The notes under the pieces: generated by a model
What the model saw: only the letters and a program-made list of their open reading frames with translations
What the model was told of the DNA's origin: nothing
Database searches by the model: none
Origin: Rhodocyclales bacterium
GTDB lineage: Bacteria > Pseudomonadota > Gammaproteobacteria > Burkholderiales > Rhodocyclaceae
DNA: 64,000 nucleotides
Reading direction: 5' to 3'
Assembly: GCA_016183655.1 (NCBI GenBank)
Contig: JACPEH010000022.1
Coordinates: 213,593 to 277,592, forward strand
Shown here: positions 17,112 to 25,478 of the stretch, piece by piece
How positions within the stretch are numbered: the stretch's first letter is position 1
How the letters are laid out: every line of letters begins with the position of its first letter
Made by a program: the position numbers and the translations under genes

Positions 17112-17584
17112 AGAAGTTCCAGTTGGCTGCGGCGTTCACCGCAAATATCCCGGTAAGACCGCTCGACCGTCATCAACGTAAAGCTGAGATCATCATCTTC
17201 AGCAAACGCGGACTTGATCACCTTCCGACCAAGATCAGTCGCCGAAATGATGCCTTTTTCGGCAACAGTGACCAGATTGGCGGATTCAAGAAAAGCCAGT
17301 GCGGCGACGGTGCGAATCCTCAAGTTGGCAGACCATCCCAAGCGCTGGCTCGATCCTTTGAAGTTTGTAAAGGTTCGTTCGATACACTCTCCCACCATCT
17401 GTCCAATCTCAGCCGTTCTGGGCTTCCTGGACAAGCAGGCTAAGGTCAGTACAACTGCGGCCAGCAGCGGTATGTGAAACAAAGCTTCATTGCTTAACAA
17501 AGAAGGACCTCGATCAGATGCCTCGAAGACAACCGAAATTTTCGAACGTGTCGCCTCTTGTTTGCACTTGTCAAAGTCCATCAT
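17108..17584 (-). CDS. Middle component of the Lamassu/ABC-3C system (LmuC-like)
   Basis: A 158-aa protein between the nuclease and SMC genes, overlapping both by 4 bp. It is helix-rich (ALFHIPLLAAVVLTLACLSRKP, IGQMVGECIERTF) and ends in a winged-helix-like part (LRIRTVAALAFLESANLVTVAEKGIISATDLGRKVIKSAF). I do not recognise a named family from sequence alone; identification rests on position and size, which match the middle component of ABC-three-component systems. No membrane segment is needed to explain the hydrophobic helix, which could pack in a complex. Confidence 0.65.
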   Translation of the reverse strand: MMDFDKCKQEATRSKISVVFEASDRGPSLLSNEALFHIPLLAAVVLTLACLSRKPRTAEIGQMVGECIERTFTNFKGSSQRLGWSANLRIRTVAALAFLESANLVTVAEKGIISATDLGRKVIKSAFAEDDDLSFTLMTVERSYRDICGERRSQLELL

Positions 17585-18774
17585 TTTTGATTTCTCGTTA
17601 CCTCTGACAAAATTCCGCCAAGGATTAGGGCTCTATTCAGCTCATTCCGAAGAATAGAATTGCCACTTACCGGGAATGATTCTGCAATCTCGAACAACTT
17701 TTCCAATTCTCCACCAGACAGCGCCCAGTCCTTTCCCGCCTTGTGGAGGGCTGCCATTAGTCTGTTGGCATCAAATTCGGGAATGATGTGACGCTTAGCT
17801 CTTAGCCATTCGTCCCACAACACTTTCTGACGACAGAGGTAATCAATCGTTTCTTCGCTGACCCCCGCGCCCTTCAATTTCCTGTGCAGGATCGACGCGG
17901 TCCTCAGAGCCGTTACGTCTCCTCCGTTTACTAGGCTTTCGTAGCCGGCGCGGGATATTGCAAGAATATCGAGCAGGTCGTAAATCGTTACCCCGGCAGC
18001 ATCAACGAGCGATGCCTCATCCACTTCACCAATTTTCCGTAGCGACTTCCGTTGAACTAGCGCCAACAGCTTCTCGGCGATCTCGACAAATTCTTGGTAG
18101 CTCAATTCAACTTCACTGAACCGGTAAACAGCATCCTTTGCTAGGGCGAGAAAATTGTCGCCGGCCGGATCGGCAATCGCGGAACCTGGCTCCAGTCTGA
18201 ACTTGCTCAGACTGGATCGGATCGCCGACTCGTCTAATTCGGCGCCTTCCAGAAAAATTTCTCCAAATTTTTTGAAGAACGTGCTCGCGTACTTGTGGTC
18301 ACTCTTCCCGTCCCGAAGCGCATCGCCTATTTCGCAAGCTTGGTCGTGAAACTGGATATTGGTCTGCAATACAACCGAGCGGCAGGATGCACCAAAGCGG
18401 ACGGTGTGTATAAGAAGCTTCCCAGCAAAGCTGTCACTAATTTCCTGAAAGTCGGGAGATCCCTTCCTCGGGATCTTGAACACATCCTGCTGGGTCCATT
18501 GGTAGTTCGACTTCCCTTTTGTCTTGACCTGATAGAAGTCGTAAAGGGGAACCAAATTGCCTCTTCGCCTTACGACGTAATCATCATGATAATCACAGAA
18601 GACGCAGTCAATCTCGCCATTTTCAAGAATTCCCAAGGACATGTATGCAGCCGCCCTGAACTGGGCTGCAAAACGCGCGATTGCTTCTCGACCGGCAGCC
18701 TCGCGGGGTTCCACTTCGTGCAAAAGCTTTCCATTCAAGATACCCACTCCAAAATGACAATCTGGTACTCGCAT
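17581..18774 (-). CDS. DUF4297/Cap4-type nuclease effector of Lamassu/ABC-3C (LmuA-like)
   Basis: A 397-aa first gene of the operon. The N-terminal ~130 residues have the DUF4297 (Cap4-like PD-(D/E)xK nuclease) pattern: AGREAIARFAAQFRAAAYMSL, acidic DYHDDYVV (61-68), then YDFYQVKTKG with the Q-x-K catalytic core (82-84). The remainder is helical and probably binds the SMC partner. The annotated ATG (18774) lacks a ribosome site; a TTG 36 nt downstream, behind GGAG, is a real alternative, giving a protein starting near NGKLLHEV. The expected role is indiscriminate DNA cleavage on phage or plasmid sensing, killing the cell or the invader. Confidence 0.78.
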   Translation of the reverse strand: MRVPDCHFGVGILNGKLLHEVEPREAAGREAIARFAAQFRAAAYMSLGILENGEIDCVFCDYHDDYVVRRRGNLVPLYDFYQVKTKGKSNYQWTQQDVFKIPRKGSPDFQEISDSFAGKLLIHTVRFGASCRSVVLQTNIQFHDQACEIGDALRDGKSDHKYASTFFKKFGEIFLEGAELDESAIRSSLSKFRLEPGSAIADPAGDNFLALAKDAVYRFSEVELSYQEFVEIAEKLLALVQRKSLRKIGEVDEASLVDAAGVTIYDLLDILAISRAGYESLVNGGDVTALRTASILHRKLKGAGVSEETIDYLCRQKVLWDEWLRAKRHIIPEFDANRLMAALHKAGKDWALSGGELEKLFEIAESFPVSGNSILRNELNRALILGGILSEVTRNQK

Positions 18775-19034
18775 TCGTACCCAAGATTACTGCTCTGATC
18801 TCACCAGGAAATATTTATATCGATTGGCAGAGATTATCCCATACGATTATGTTGATGGATGTAACACGTACAAAGTAACGCTGTTTTGCGCTCGTATAGG
18901 TCCAGGCAAGCCTCGGTTAAGCTCCATTCGAATGAATAGCCGATCGTCCATAAAGTTGAACGATGGGTAGTCTGCACAATGCTGCCCTATTCAGAGTGCC
19001 GGGCCAACGACAGCAAAGGCCGACAACCGCCCCC
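18775..19034. other. Promoter region of the defence operon
   Basis: 260 bp, AT-rich directly upstream of the nuclease gene (ATATTTATATCGATTGG, 18811-18827) and therefore likely to hold its promoter. The part next to the NERD gene is plainer. No gene seen. Confidence 0.45.
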
Positions 19035-19919
19035 TTAGGCTTCAGCCAACGCCAACTTCTCAATAGCGTAAGCAGCCTGCTGTATGTCCTTGGAATTGAG
19101 GCGTGAGCGGCTCTTCTCCGGAAGAAGTAGCCACTGCACATTCTTTGGATTGACGACACGGACCATGTCGTCGGTAATTTTCGTGGTGTTTTCAATGTAC
19201 CAGCCGGGAAGTGCAACCACGGCGAAGACAGGAAAGGCCTCGCCAGTCGAACGCTTCAAGTGATCTGCCAGCCAGCGGGCCTGCCGCTCCGCTTGCTGAA
19301 TTGGTTTGCTTTCCGTCCACGTTGGAAATTCGAGCGCCCTCCCGTCGTAGCGCACCTTAACGGCAGCTGAGCCTTGCCCGGCGGGCGGCTTCAACCGAGA
19401 TTTCGTTTCGACTGCAAAAACGCCCGCAGGCGTGATTACGACGTGGTCGATGTTGAAGTCTTTGGCCTTGATGTCGTTCAGTATCCTGTTGTCGCCCGAC
19501 AGTGAGGCTGCCAGCTCTTGAGCAGTCGCCTGCTCAGCGCGGGCAGCCTGCTTCAAGTTGCGATGAAGAGGCATGTCTTTCGCGATCTTCCGAGCATGGA
19601 ATAGCGCAAAGCCAAGTGCCCCAACAACGATTACGCCATCAAAAAAATCCCATGGCCTGAACTCGCCAACAACGCGCCGGTAGGAAAGAATCAGTGCGCA
19701 CATCAGGCCTGTTGTAATGGTGATGACCACGCGATCCAAACGCTTCTCCGCCAAGCTTTCGATCCGCTCCTGCAGGCTGTCGGCGGGCAGACACAGCAAA
19801 TCCGTAGTAATCGGGTCACGCCTGTCGTTCTTGTCTAGTTGCCGGCGCTTGAGATAAACGTAACCAACCACCAAAAAAAGCGGTGCCAAGGCGATCAGTT
19901 CAATCATCAGAAGCATCAT
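19035..19919 (-). CDS. NERD-domain membrane protein
   Basis: A 294-aa protein. A hydrophobic N-terminus (~4-22), then two further membrane segments (~67-80 and ~94-110), followed by a cytosolic NERD (nuclease-related) domain, ~130-250: AEQATAQELAASL, NDIKAKDFNIDHVVITPAGVFAVETKSR and the strand FPVFAVVALPGW. The NIDHV and ETKSR motifs supply the acidic and Lys residues of a PD-(D/E)xK-like fold. NERD proteins are common in defence zones; the function here is unknown. It reads in the same direction as the Lamassu-like operon but is separated by 260 bp, so it is probably a separate unit. G+C is lower than the core genome. Confidence 0.8.
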   Translation of the reverse strand: MMLLMIELIALAPLFLVVGYVYLKRRQLDKNDRRDPITTDLLCLPADSLQERIESLAEKRLDRVVITITTGLMCALILSYRRVVGEFRPWDFFDGVIVVGALGFALFHARKIAKDMPLHRNLKQAARAEQATAQELAASLSGDNRILNDIKAKDFNIDHVVITPAGVFAVETKSRLKPPAGQGSAAVKVRYDGRALEFPTWTESKPIQQAERQARWLADHLKRSTGEAFPVFAVVALPGWYIENTTKITDDMVRVVNPKNVQWLLLPEKSRSRLNSKDIQQAAYAIEKLALAEA

Positions 19920-20108
19920 TGCTCTACCTCACCAGGTGTATTAATGGTGGTGCCGATAAGCACACGGCTCTGGTAACTCGCCAAGCCGTTAAAGCTGAAA
20001 CGACGACCATCGTTGCCAAGTACGGGGCGGCCAAGCTGCGCCCACACCGCTTTCTCGATGCCGCACAGCGGCGCCGGTTTCTGCCGGCGCGCTTACGGCA
20101 CCACCCCG

Positions 20109-20849
20109 TCACCCCCTGACCACCCCCAGCATCTCGTGCACCTCGTAGCTCATGGTGCCGAGCACCACCAGCAGGATCAGATAGTAGGCAGCGTAGGTGA
20201 CCCGCGCTTCGGCGCTGACGCCGTAGTAGGCCTGGTTCTCCGGGGCGGCGGAGTCGTAACGTAACGCGCGCCAGACCTGCGGCGCTGCCAGCACGGCGAT
20301 GACGATCAGCATCGGGCTCGGGTTCCAGATGAAGACGCCGATCAGCACCGGCACGCCGAGCAGCCAGACGCGCGGCGTCAGGACTGCGGTGATCCGCCCG
20401 CCGTCCAGCGGCGAGAGCGGAATCAGGTTGAACAGGTTGAGAAAGAAGCCGGCATAGCTCAAGGCCAGCAGCAGCATGCTGTCGCTCTGGCGCGCCAGGA
20501 AATAGCACGCCAGCGACGCCAGCGTGCCGACAAACGGACCGCCGAGGCCGACGTAGGCCTCGGTTTCCGCGTCATGCGGCAAGTCCTTGAGCGCCACCCA
20601 CGCGCCGACGAAGGGAATGAACGCCGGCGCCCCCACATCCAGATTGCGCTGCCGGGCGGCGACGTAATGCCCCATCTCGTGCGCGAACAGCAGGACCACG
20701 AAGCCGACGGCGTAGGGCCAGCCGAACACGAAGGCGTAGGCAACGACGGACAGCAGCATCGTGCCGCCTGTGGTGAGCAGCTTACCGAACTTCAGGAAGC
20801 CCAGCAGCTGCAGGAACTTGCCACCGAGAAGAAGCGACAGCGCTTTCAC
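20109..20849 (-). CDS. Site-2 protease family (M50) membrane metalloprotease
   Basis: A 246-aa integral membrane protease. The zinc motif HEMGH lies in the first core helix (LLFAHEMGHYVAARQ) and the third ligand is in NLIPLSPLDGGRI. About six membrane segments. I chose the GTG at 20849 (VKALSLLLGG), 4 nt after the stop of the DUF2167 gene, because relatives begin this way; an ATG at 20921 would add 24 low-complexity residues lying inside the upstream gene. There is no PDZ domain, unlike RseP. Coupling with the DUF2167 gene suggests they act on the same envelope process. Confidence 0.85.
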   Translation of the reverse strand: MKALSLLLGGKFLQLLGFLKFGKLLTTGGTMLLSVVAYAFVFGWPYAVGFVVLLFAHEMGHYVAARQRNLDVGAPAFIPFVGAWVALKDLPHDAETEAYVGLGGPFVGTLASLACYFLARQSDSMLLLALSYAGFFLNLFNLIPLSPLDGGRITAVLTPRVWLLGVPVLIGVFIWNPSPMLIVIAVLAAPQVWRALRYDSAAPENQAYYGVSAEARVTYAAYYLILLVVLGTMSYEVHEMLGVVRG

Positions 20850-20853
20850 CGGA

Positions 20854-21768
20854 TCACGCCGACGGTTTCTTGTCGCGACGGAAGAACTTGACGGCGGCGG
20901 CCCCCAGGGCGAAGACAGCAATCCCGATCACCTTGGCAAACTTGGCAAAAAACGCCGCCATCAGCGCAAAGAAGCCCAGCTTCTTCGCCGCAACGCCGCC
21001 GACCAGCGCGGCCAGGCCATACTCGGCCATGCGGTCGGTGCTGGCATTGAAGTCGGCGTATTTCTTGCCCGACGTGAACTCCAGCGCCGCCAGCAGCGTC
21101 TGGGCGTGCGACTTGTCGTGCTCGACCGTCTTGATGTCGGAGATCAGGTTGAGGCTGACATAGCCTTCCCGGCCCAAGGCATAGGTGTTGTAGTTCACGC
21201 CATTCGGCGCCTCCGCCGGCGCCCCCTTGCTGCGCGCGGCCATCGACCAGACGAGCCGGTGCGTTGCCGCGTCGTAACGCGGCCGCTCGGCCCAACCGAC
21301 GATTTCGAGCTCCGGGAAACCGCGGCTGCGACGATCCTTGTTCGCTTCTTCGGTGCCCTGCTTGAGGTTGTTGAACAGGTCATCGACGTTCCAGTTCCTG
21401 GCGTCGTCGTCGGGGATGTAGCCGGAATTCTCGTACTTGACGACGGCCATCCACTGCTGGTCGTCCTGCGGGAAGATCAGCCCGACCATGCGCTCGTCGC
21501 CCATGTTGCCCATCGCGCGCATCAGCTGGTCCGCCTCCGGACGCGGCACGAACACGTAACCCGCCGGCAGATTCAGCTGAGCCTGCTCAAGCACCTTCAC
21601 GGGGTTCGGTCCGCGAACGGCCACCTTGGAAGCGGAAGCGAAAGCCGCTTCGAGCTGCTGTTCCTGCGGACTCTTGCCATTTTGAGCGGCGGCCGGGACA
21701 ACCCATCCAGCGCCGGCGAGCACAACAAACAGCACGGCCAGAACGCGCGCCTTGAGCATACGAATCAT
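20854..21768 (-). CDS. DUF2167 exported membrane protein
   Basis: A 304-aa protein: signal peptide (~1-28, cut near PAAAQ), a DUF2167 domain (~35-245; GNMGDERMVGLIFP, NSGYIPDDDARNWNVDDL, LEIVGWAERPRYDAATHRLVWS) and one or two C-terminal membrane segments (GLAALVGGVAAKKLGFF, then VIGIAVFALGAAAVKFF) before a basic tail. The ATG at 21768 has AAGGGG six bases upstream, so I prefer it over the ATG at 21774, which abuts that ribosome site. DUF2167 proteins are of unknown function but recur beside M50 proteases. Confidence 0.85.
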   Translation of the reverse strand: MIRMLKARVLAVLFVVLAGAGWVVPAAAQNGKSPQEQQLEAAFASASKVAVRGPNPVKVLEQAQLNLPAGYVFVPRPEADQLMRAMGNMGDERMVGLIFPQDDQQWMAVVKYENSGYIPDDDARNWNVDDLFNNLKQGTEEANKDRRSRGFPELEIVGWAERPRYDAATHRLVWSMAARSKGAPAEAPNGVNYNTYALGREGYVSLNLISDIKTVEHDKSHAQTLLAALEFTSGKKYADFNASTDRMAEYGLAALVGGVAAKKLGFFALMAAFFAKFAKVIGIAVFALGAAAVKFFRRDKKPSA

Positions 21769-22065
21769 GAACATCCCCTTGAATGATGGTGGGCGAATGA
21801 TGCCACGGGGAGATTATATTTATTCTAAAGGCATGAACATATATTCACAGTGCATTCATCAACCATGCCAACGCCCGTAATTTGAGGCTGACGCAGGCAC
21901 GCGAGCTGTTGCCAGCCTTCGTTCCCGTCCGGGCACTCGATCATGAGGGCGGCCATCCGGGACCCGCGCCCCAAACCTCCGAAACAATCGGTTACCAGCT
22001 GCTACGAAACTTCGCGCCGGCACGTGATATCTACCTGACAGGTATCCACGGAAAAAAGGCTGGAA

Positions 22066-22386
22066 ATGAAACGTTCACTTATCGCCCTTGCCTGCGGCTT
22101 CTGCCTGTCCGGTGCTGCGCTGGCCGAAGAAGGCGTGATGGAAAGGGCCGGGTCGGCCATCGATCGCGGTGCGCAAGCCACCATGCACGGCATCAAGCGG
22201 GGCGTCGAGGCGGCCGGCAACGGCATCAAGCGTGGCGCCGAGGCGGCCGGCCATGGCATCGAAGTCGGCCTGTCGGCGGCAGGCCGGGGAATCAAGCGCG
22301 GGGCGGACGCGACCGGGCGCGCCTTGAACAGGGCGGCGGAAAAGGTCGGCGGGTCAGGCGAATCTTCATCCTCGTCTGAGGACTGA
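22066..22386 (+). CDS. Small exported repeat protein
   Basis: A 106-aa protein with a clear signal peptide (MKRSLIALACGFCLSGAALA, cleaved before EEG). The mature part consists of an 11-residue repeat of the form GIKRGAEAAGH: AIDRGAQATMH, GIKRGVEAAGN, GIKRGAEAAGH, GIEVGLSAAGR, GIKRGADATGR, ALNRAAEKVGG. That period is typical of an amphipathic helix lying on a membrane or lipid surface. It ends in an acidic Ser tail (SSSSSED). I do not recognise the family. It stands alone, and the start is preceded by AAAAAAGGCTGGAA. Confidence 0.7.
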   Translation: MKRSLIALACGFCLSGAALAEEGVMERAGSAIDRGAQATMHGIKRGVEAAGNGIKRGAEAAGHGIEVGLSAAGRGIKRGADATGRALNRAAEKVGGSGESSSSSED

Positions 22387-22740
22387 TTCGATGTAGCGGC
22401 CGGCCGGCTGCTGTAGTCAGTCGTTCTGGAGCGAAGGGATGGGTTGGTCATTCTGTTCCCTTCACTGGCCGGCTGCCTGGATTCCGGGTCAAGCCCGGAA
22501 TGACGGGGGAGGGGTTACAGCAACCGGATTCGGGTTGGTTGACTGAGTTTTGCGCCCGCGTGCAGGCGGGTGGCGGCAGGCATCTGCCGACAGATACCGG
22601 ACTGGGGTCGCCCGAAGCGGAAGGGGACGCGCCCCGTCCCGCAGTTGCGAGGAAATCAGGGAGTTCAGCGCCAGCCAAGGTGGAGGCATTGCCATGCAGC
22701 CCATTGTCTCGTTCGGCTCCGTTTCATTGCAGGCCGCCCC
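22387..22740. other. Intergenic region with one palindromic repeat
   Basis: No gene. Contains a copy of the GGATTCC...GGAATGACGG palindrome (22479-22506) followed by CAACCGGATTCGGGTTGG (22518-22535), a combination found in reverse at 52760-52815. The remaining ~200 bp before the AsmA gene are plain G+C-rich DNA. Confidence 0.6.
22479..22506 (+). repeat. REP-like palindrome
   Basis: GGATTCCGGGTCAAGCCCGGAATGACGG form: an inverted repeat ATTCCGGG/CCCGGAAT around TCAAG. Same core as copies near 24860, 25029, 25199, 29667, 33213 and 52790. Confidence 0.85.
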
Positions 22741-24726
22741 ATGACCCGGCGGCGATGCTTGCTGTGGTCGTTGCCCTTGCTGCTGCTCGTCGCCGCGCTG
22801 GCAGCGGGTGAGGCCTGCGGCTGGTTCTTCCTGCGGGCGCCGGCGGAAGCCGTGCTGAGTTCGCGGCTGGGGCGCGAGGTGCGCATCGCGGCGCCGTTCC
22901 GCCTCCATTTCCGCAGCACGATCCGGCTCGCCGCGGGCGGCCTGTGGGTCGCCGCGCCCGCCGGATTTTCCGTTCCCCACCTGATCGATGCCGAAGGGTT
23001 GACGCTGCGCCTGCGCTATCGCGACCTGCTCGCGCTGCGCCAGCCCGGCGAGCCGTTGCGCGTCGCGGCGCTGAGCGCGGAGTGCATCGACGTCCGGCTG
23101 ATCCGCCGGGCGGACGGCCGCGCAAGCTGGCAGTTCGGCACGGCGTCGGCGCGCCCGCCGCCGGAGGTCGAGCACCTGGCCGTGCAACAGGGCGAGATCG
23201 TCCTGCGCGACCCGCTGCTGGCGGCCGATCTCGACGCCCGGGCCAGCCCGCGGGATGGCGGCGCCTCGCCGGCCATCGTCACCGAGATTTCCGGCCGGCT
23301 CCGGGAGCGCCCGCTGCGCGCCCGCATCACCTTGCCCGACGGCCCGCCGCGCACGCTGCCGGACGAGGCCGGCGCGCCGATCGCGGTCGAAGGGCAGGCC
23401 GACTACGCCGGGCTGCATCTGGAGTTCGCCGGCGCCCTCGGCGCCGACGAGCTGCGCGGCACGGTGGCCGTGCGCGGGCCGTCGCTCAGCCTGCTCGGCC
23501 GCCTGTTCGACACGACGCTGCCGACCACCGCCCCGTTCAGCCTGCAGGGCAGCATCGACCGGGATTTCAAGGATTCGCCGCGCTGGCGGATCATGGTGGC
23601 CCGCGCCCGGGTCGGCAAGAGCGACCTCGCCGGCGAGTTCACCTACGACACGCGCAGCAATCCGCCGCGTCTCGACGGCGAACTCAGCGGCCGCAACTTC
23701 GTTCTCGCCGATCTGGCGCCGGCCTTCGGTACGCGCGATGCGGACGGCGTCGTCGTCCGCCCCGCCCGCGGCCGCACGCTGCCCGACCGCCGGCTGGACC
23801 TGCCGTCGCTGAGCCGGCTGGACGCCGCCATCGCCATCGATCTCCAGCAGGTCGACCTCGGCGCCGCCTTCAACCAGCCGATTGCCCCGCTGCGCGCGAA
23901 ACTGACGCTGGACGGCGGCCGCATGACGCTCGCCGACATCGACGCCCGCAGCGCCCGCGGCCACCTCTCCGGCACGCTGGCGGTCGACGCCCGCTCCGCG
24001 CGGCCAGAATGGCGCGCCGACCTCGGCTGGAACGGCGTCCGTCTCGACCACTGGCTGAAGGCCGCCAAGCCCGGTGCCGACGACATCCGCCGCCAGGGCA
24101 CGGGAGCGGACGAGCCGCCGCCGTGGTTCACCGGCACGCTGCACGGCCGCACGCGGCTCGTCGGGCATGGCCAGTCCACCGCCGAACTGCTCGGCTCGCT
24201 CGACGGGCGGGCGACGGTGTCGGTGCGCGACGGCAGCCTTTCCCACCTGCTGCTCGAAGGCCTCGGGCTCGACATCGCGCAGGCGCTGGGCCTGCTGCTG
24301 CGCGGCGACGACCGGCAGCCGGTGGAATGCGCGGTGATCGACCTGGATGCCAAGGACGGCCGCGTCACGCCGCACGTCGCCGTGATCGCGACGCCGGTGA
24401 CGGTGGTGATGGTCGACGGCAGCATCGACTTCGCCAGCGAGCGACTGGACCTGCGCCTCGCCGCCAAGCCGCAGAACGTCTCGCCGCTGACGCTGCGCTC
24501 GCCCTTCCACGTGCGCGGCAGCTTCGCCGCCCCGGAGCTCGCCCCGGCCACCGCCCCCATCGCCATCCGCGCCGCCGGCGCCCTGGGCCTCGCGCTGCTC
24601 AACCCGCTGGCCGCCATCCTGCCCTTCATCGACCCCGGCGAGCGCGATGCGGCGGTCTGCAGCCAGGCGCTGGCGAAGCATGTTCCGAAAGCCGCGCCGG
24701 CGCCCCGGCCGCAGCGCGTCGATTGA
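22741..24726 (+). CDS. AsmA-family envelope protein
   Basis: A 661-aa inner-membrane-anchored periplasmic protein. ATG 22741 gives MTRRRCLLWSLPLLLLVAAL, a signal anchor; the longer opening frame upstream is spurious. The AsmA N-terminal pattern follows (LSSRLGREVRIAAPFRLHF ... AEGLTLRLRYRDLLAL) and the C-terminal AsmA_2 domain covers ~430-640 (HGRTRLVGHGQSTAELLGSL, VSVRDGSLSHLLLEGLGLDIA, VVMVDGSIDFASERLDLRL). Family members (AsmA, TamB, YhdP) are β-groove proteins thought to move lipids between membranes. A monocistronic gene followed by the tandem repeat array. Confidence 0.88.
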   Translation: MTRRRCLLWSLPLLLLVAALAAGEACGWFFLRAPAEAVLSSRLGREVRIAAPFRLHFRSTIRLAAGGLWVAAPAGFSVPHLIDAEGLTLRLRYRDLLALRQPGEPLRVAALSAECIDVRLIRRADGRASWQFGTASARPPPEVEHLAVQQGEIVLRDPLLAADLDARASPRDGGASPAIVTEISGRLRERPLRARITLPDGPPRTLPDEAGAPIAVEGQADYAGLHLEFAGALGADELRGTVAVRGPSLSLLGRLFDTTLPTTAPFSLQGSIDRDFKDSPRWRIMVARARVGKSDLAGEFTYDTRSNPPRLDGELSGRNFVLADLAPAFGTRDADGVVVRPARGRTLPDRRLDLPSLSRLDAAIAIDLQQVDLGAAFNQPIAPLRAKLTLDGGRMTLADIDARSARGHLSGTLAVDARSARPEWRADLGWNGVRLDHWLKAAKPGADDIRRQGTGADEPPPWFTGTLHGRTRLVGHGQSTAELLGSLDGRATVSVRDGSLSHLLLEGLGLDIAQALGLLLRGDDRQPVECAVIDLDAKDGRVTPHVAVIATPVTVVMVDGSIDFASERLDLRLAAKPQNVSPLTLRSPFHVRGSFAAPELAPATAPIAIRAAGALGLALLNPLAAILPFIDPGERDAAVCSQALAKHVPKAAPAPRPQRVD

Positions 24727-24764
24727 TGCCGGGCGATGGGCTGCCGCGCTGGCAGCCGGGCTAC

Positions 24765-25270
24765 GCCCGCGGCGGGAACGCGCCATCCCGGTGAAAGCCG
24801 GGATCCAGAAAAAACCTGCGAGCATGGGGTCCGGCTGCCAGCGTACGAGACGGCCGCCTGGATTCCGGGTCAAGCCCGGAATGACGGGGGTTTTGGTGGC
24901 GTTGCGGAAGCTGGGGGTAGGGGGATTTCTGCGCCCACGGCGGGAACACGCCATCCCGGCGAAAGCCGGGATCCAGGAAAAAACCTGCGAGCACGGGGTT
25001 TGGCTCCCAGCGTACGAGACGGCCGCCTGGATTCCGGGTCAAGCCCGGAATGACGGAGGTTTCGGTGGCGTTGCGGAAGCTGGGGGTAGGGGGATTTCTG
25101 CGCCCACGGCAGGAACGCGTCATCCCGGCGAAAGCCGGGATCCAGGAAAAAACCTGCGGGCACGGGGTCCGTGCTCCCAGCGCACGAGACGGTCGCGTGG
25201 ATTCCGGGTCAAGCCCGGAATGACGGGGGGTTTTGGTGGCGTTGCGGAAGCTGGGGGTAGCGGGGATTTT
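24765..25270 (+). repeat. Three tandem copies of a ~170-bp repeat
   Basis: Each unit runs: CGCCATCCCGGCGAAAGCCG (hairpin), CCAGGAAAAAACCTGCGAGC, a variable stretch, the palindrome GGATTCCGGGTCAAGCCCGG, then GGTGGCGTTGCGGAAGCTGG and a G-rich run. Palindromes start at 24860, 25029 and 25199, giving periods of 169 and 170 bp. Copies differ by scattered substitutions. The short reading frames inside repeat the same peptides and are not genes. Confidence 0.9.
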
Positions 25271-25440
25271 CGTCGGGGCGCAGCCATCAAAGCATCCGTC
25301 ACGGCCACCGCCCCCCGTCTCTAACCCCCTATTCCGAACCCCCGCCCCCGTCACTCCGGCGAAAGCCGGAGTCCAGGGATGGCCCGCCGGTGCTGATTCA
25401 AGGCTCGCATGGATTCCAGGGCGCGCCTGGAATGACGGGG
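25271..25440 (-). repeat. Composite intergenic repeat, copy A (reverse)
   Basis: Read on the minus strand: palindrome ATTCC...GGAATCCATGCGAGCC, a GGCGGGCCAT spacer, hairpin GACTCCGGCTTTCGCCGGAG, then the tail GGCTTTGATGGCTGCGCCCC. The same order occurs at 29461-29611 and 33051-33185. Confidence 0.8.
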
Positions 25441-25478
25441 TTGCATGAAACTGATAACGGATTCGGGATGACTGGCTG

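Noticed and set aside
22489..24954. 821-codon minus-strand frame over the AsmA gene and repeats
   Set aside because: Antisense shadow; its ends read repeat sequence (peptides such as VIPGLTRNPG recur in every repeat).
24736..25354. Reading frames with repeated peptides in the tandem array
   Set aside because: They only translate the ~170-bp repeats; possible CRISPR array also rejected because units are long, palindromic and lack unique spacers.
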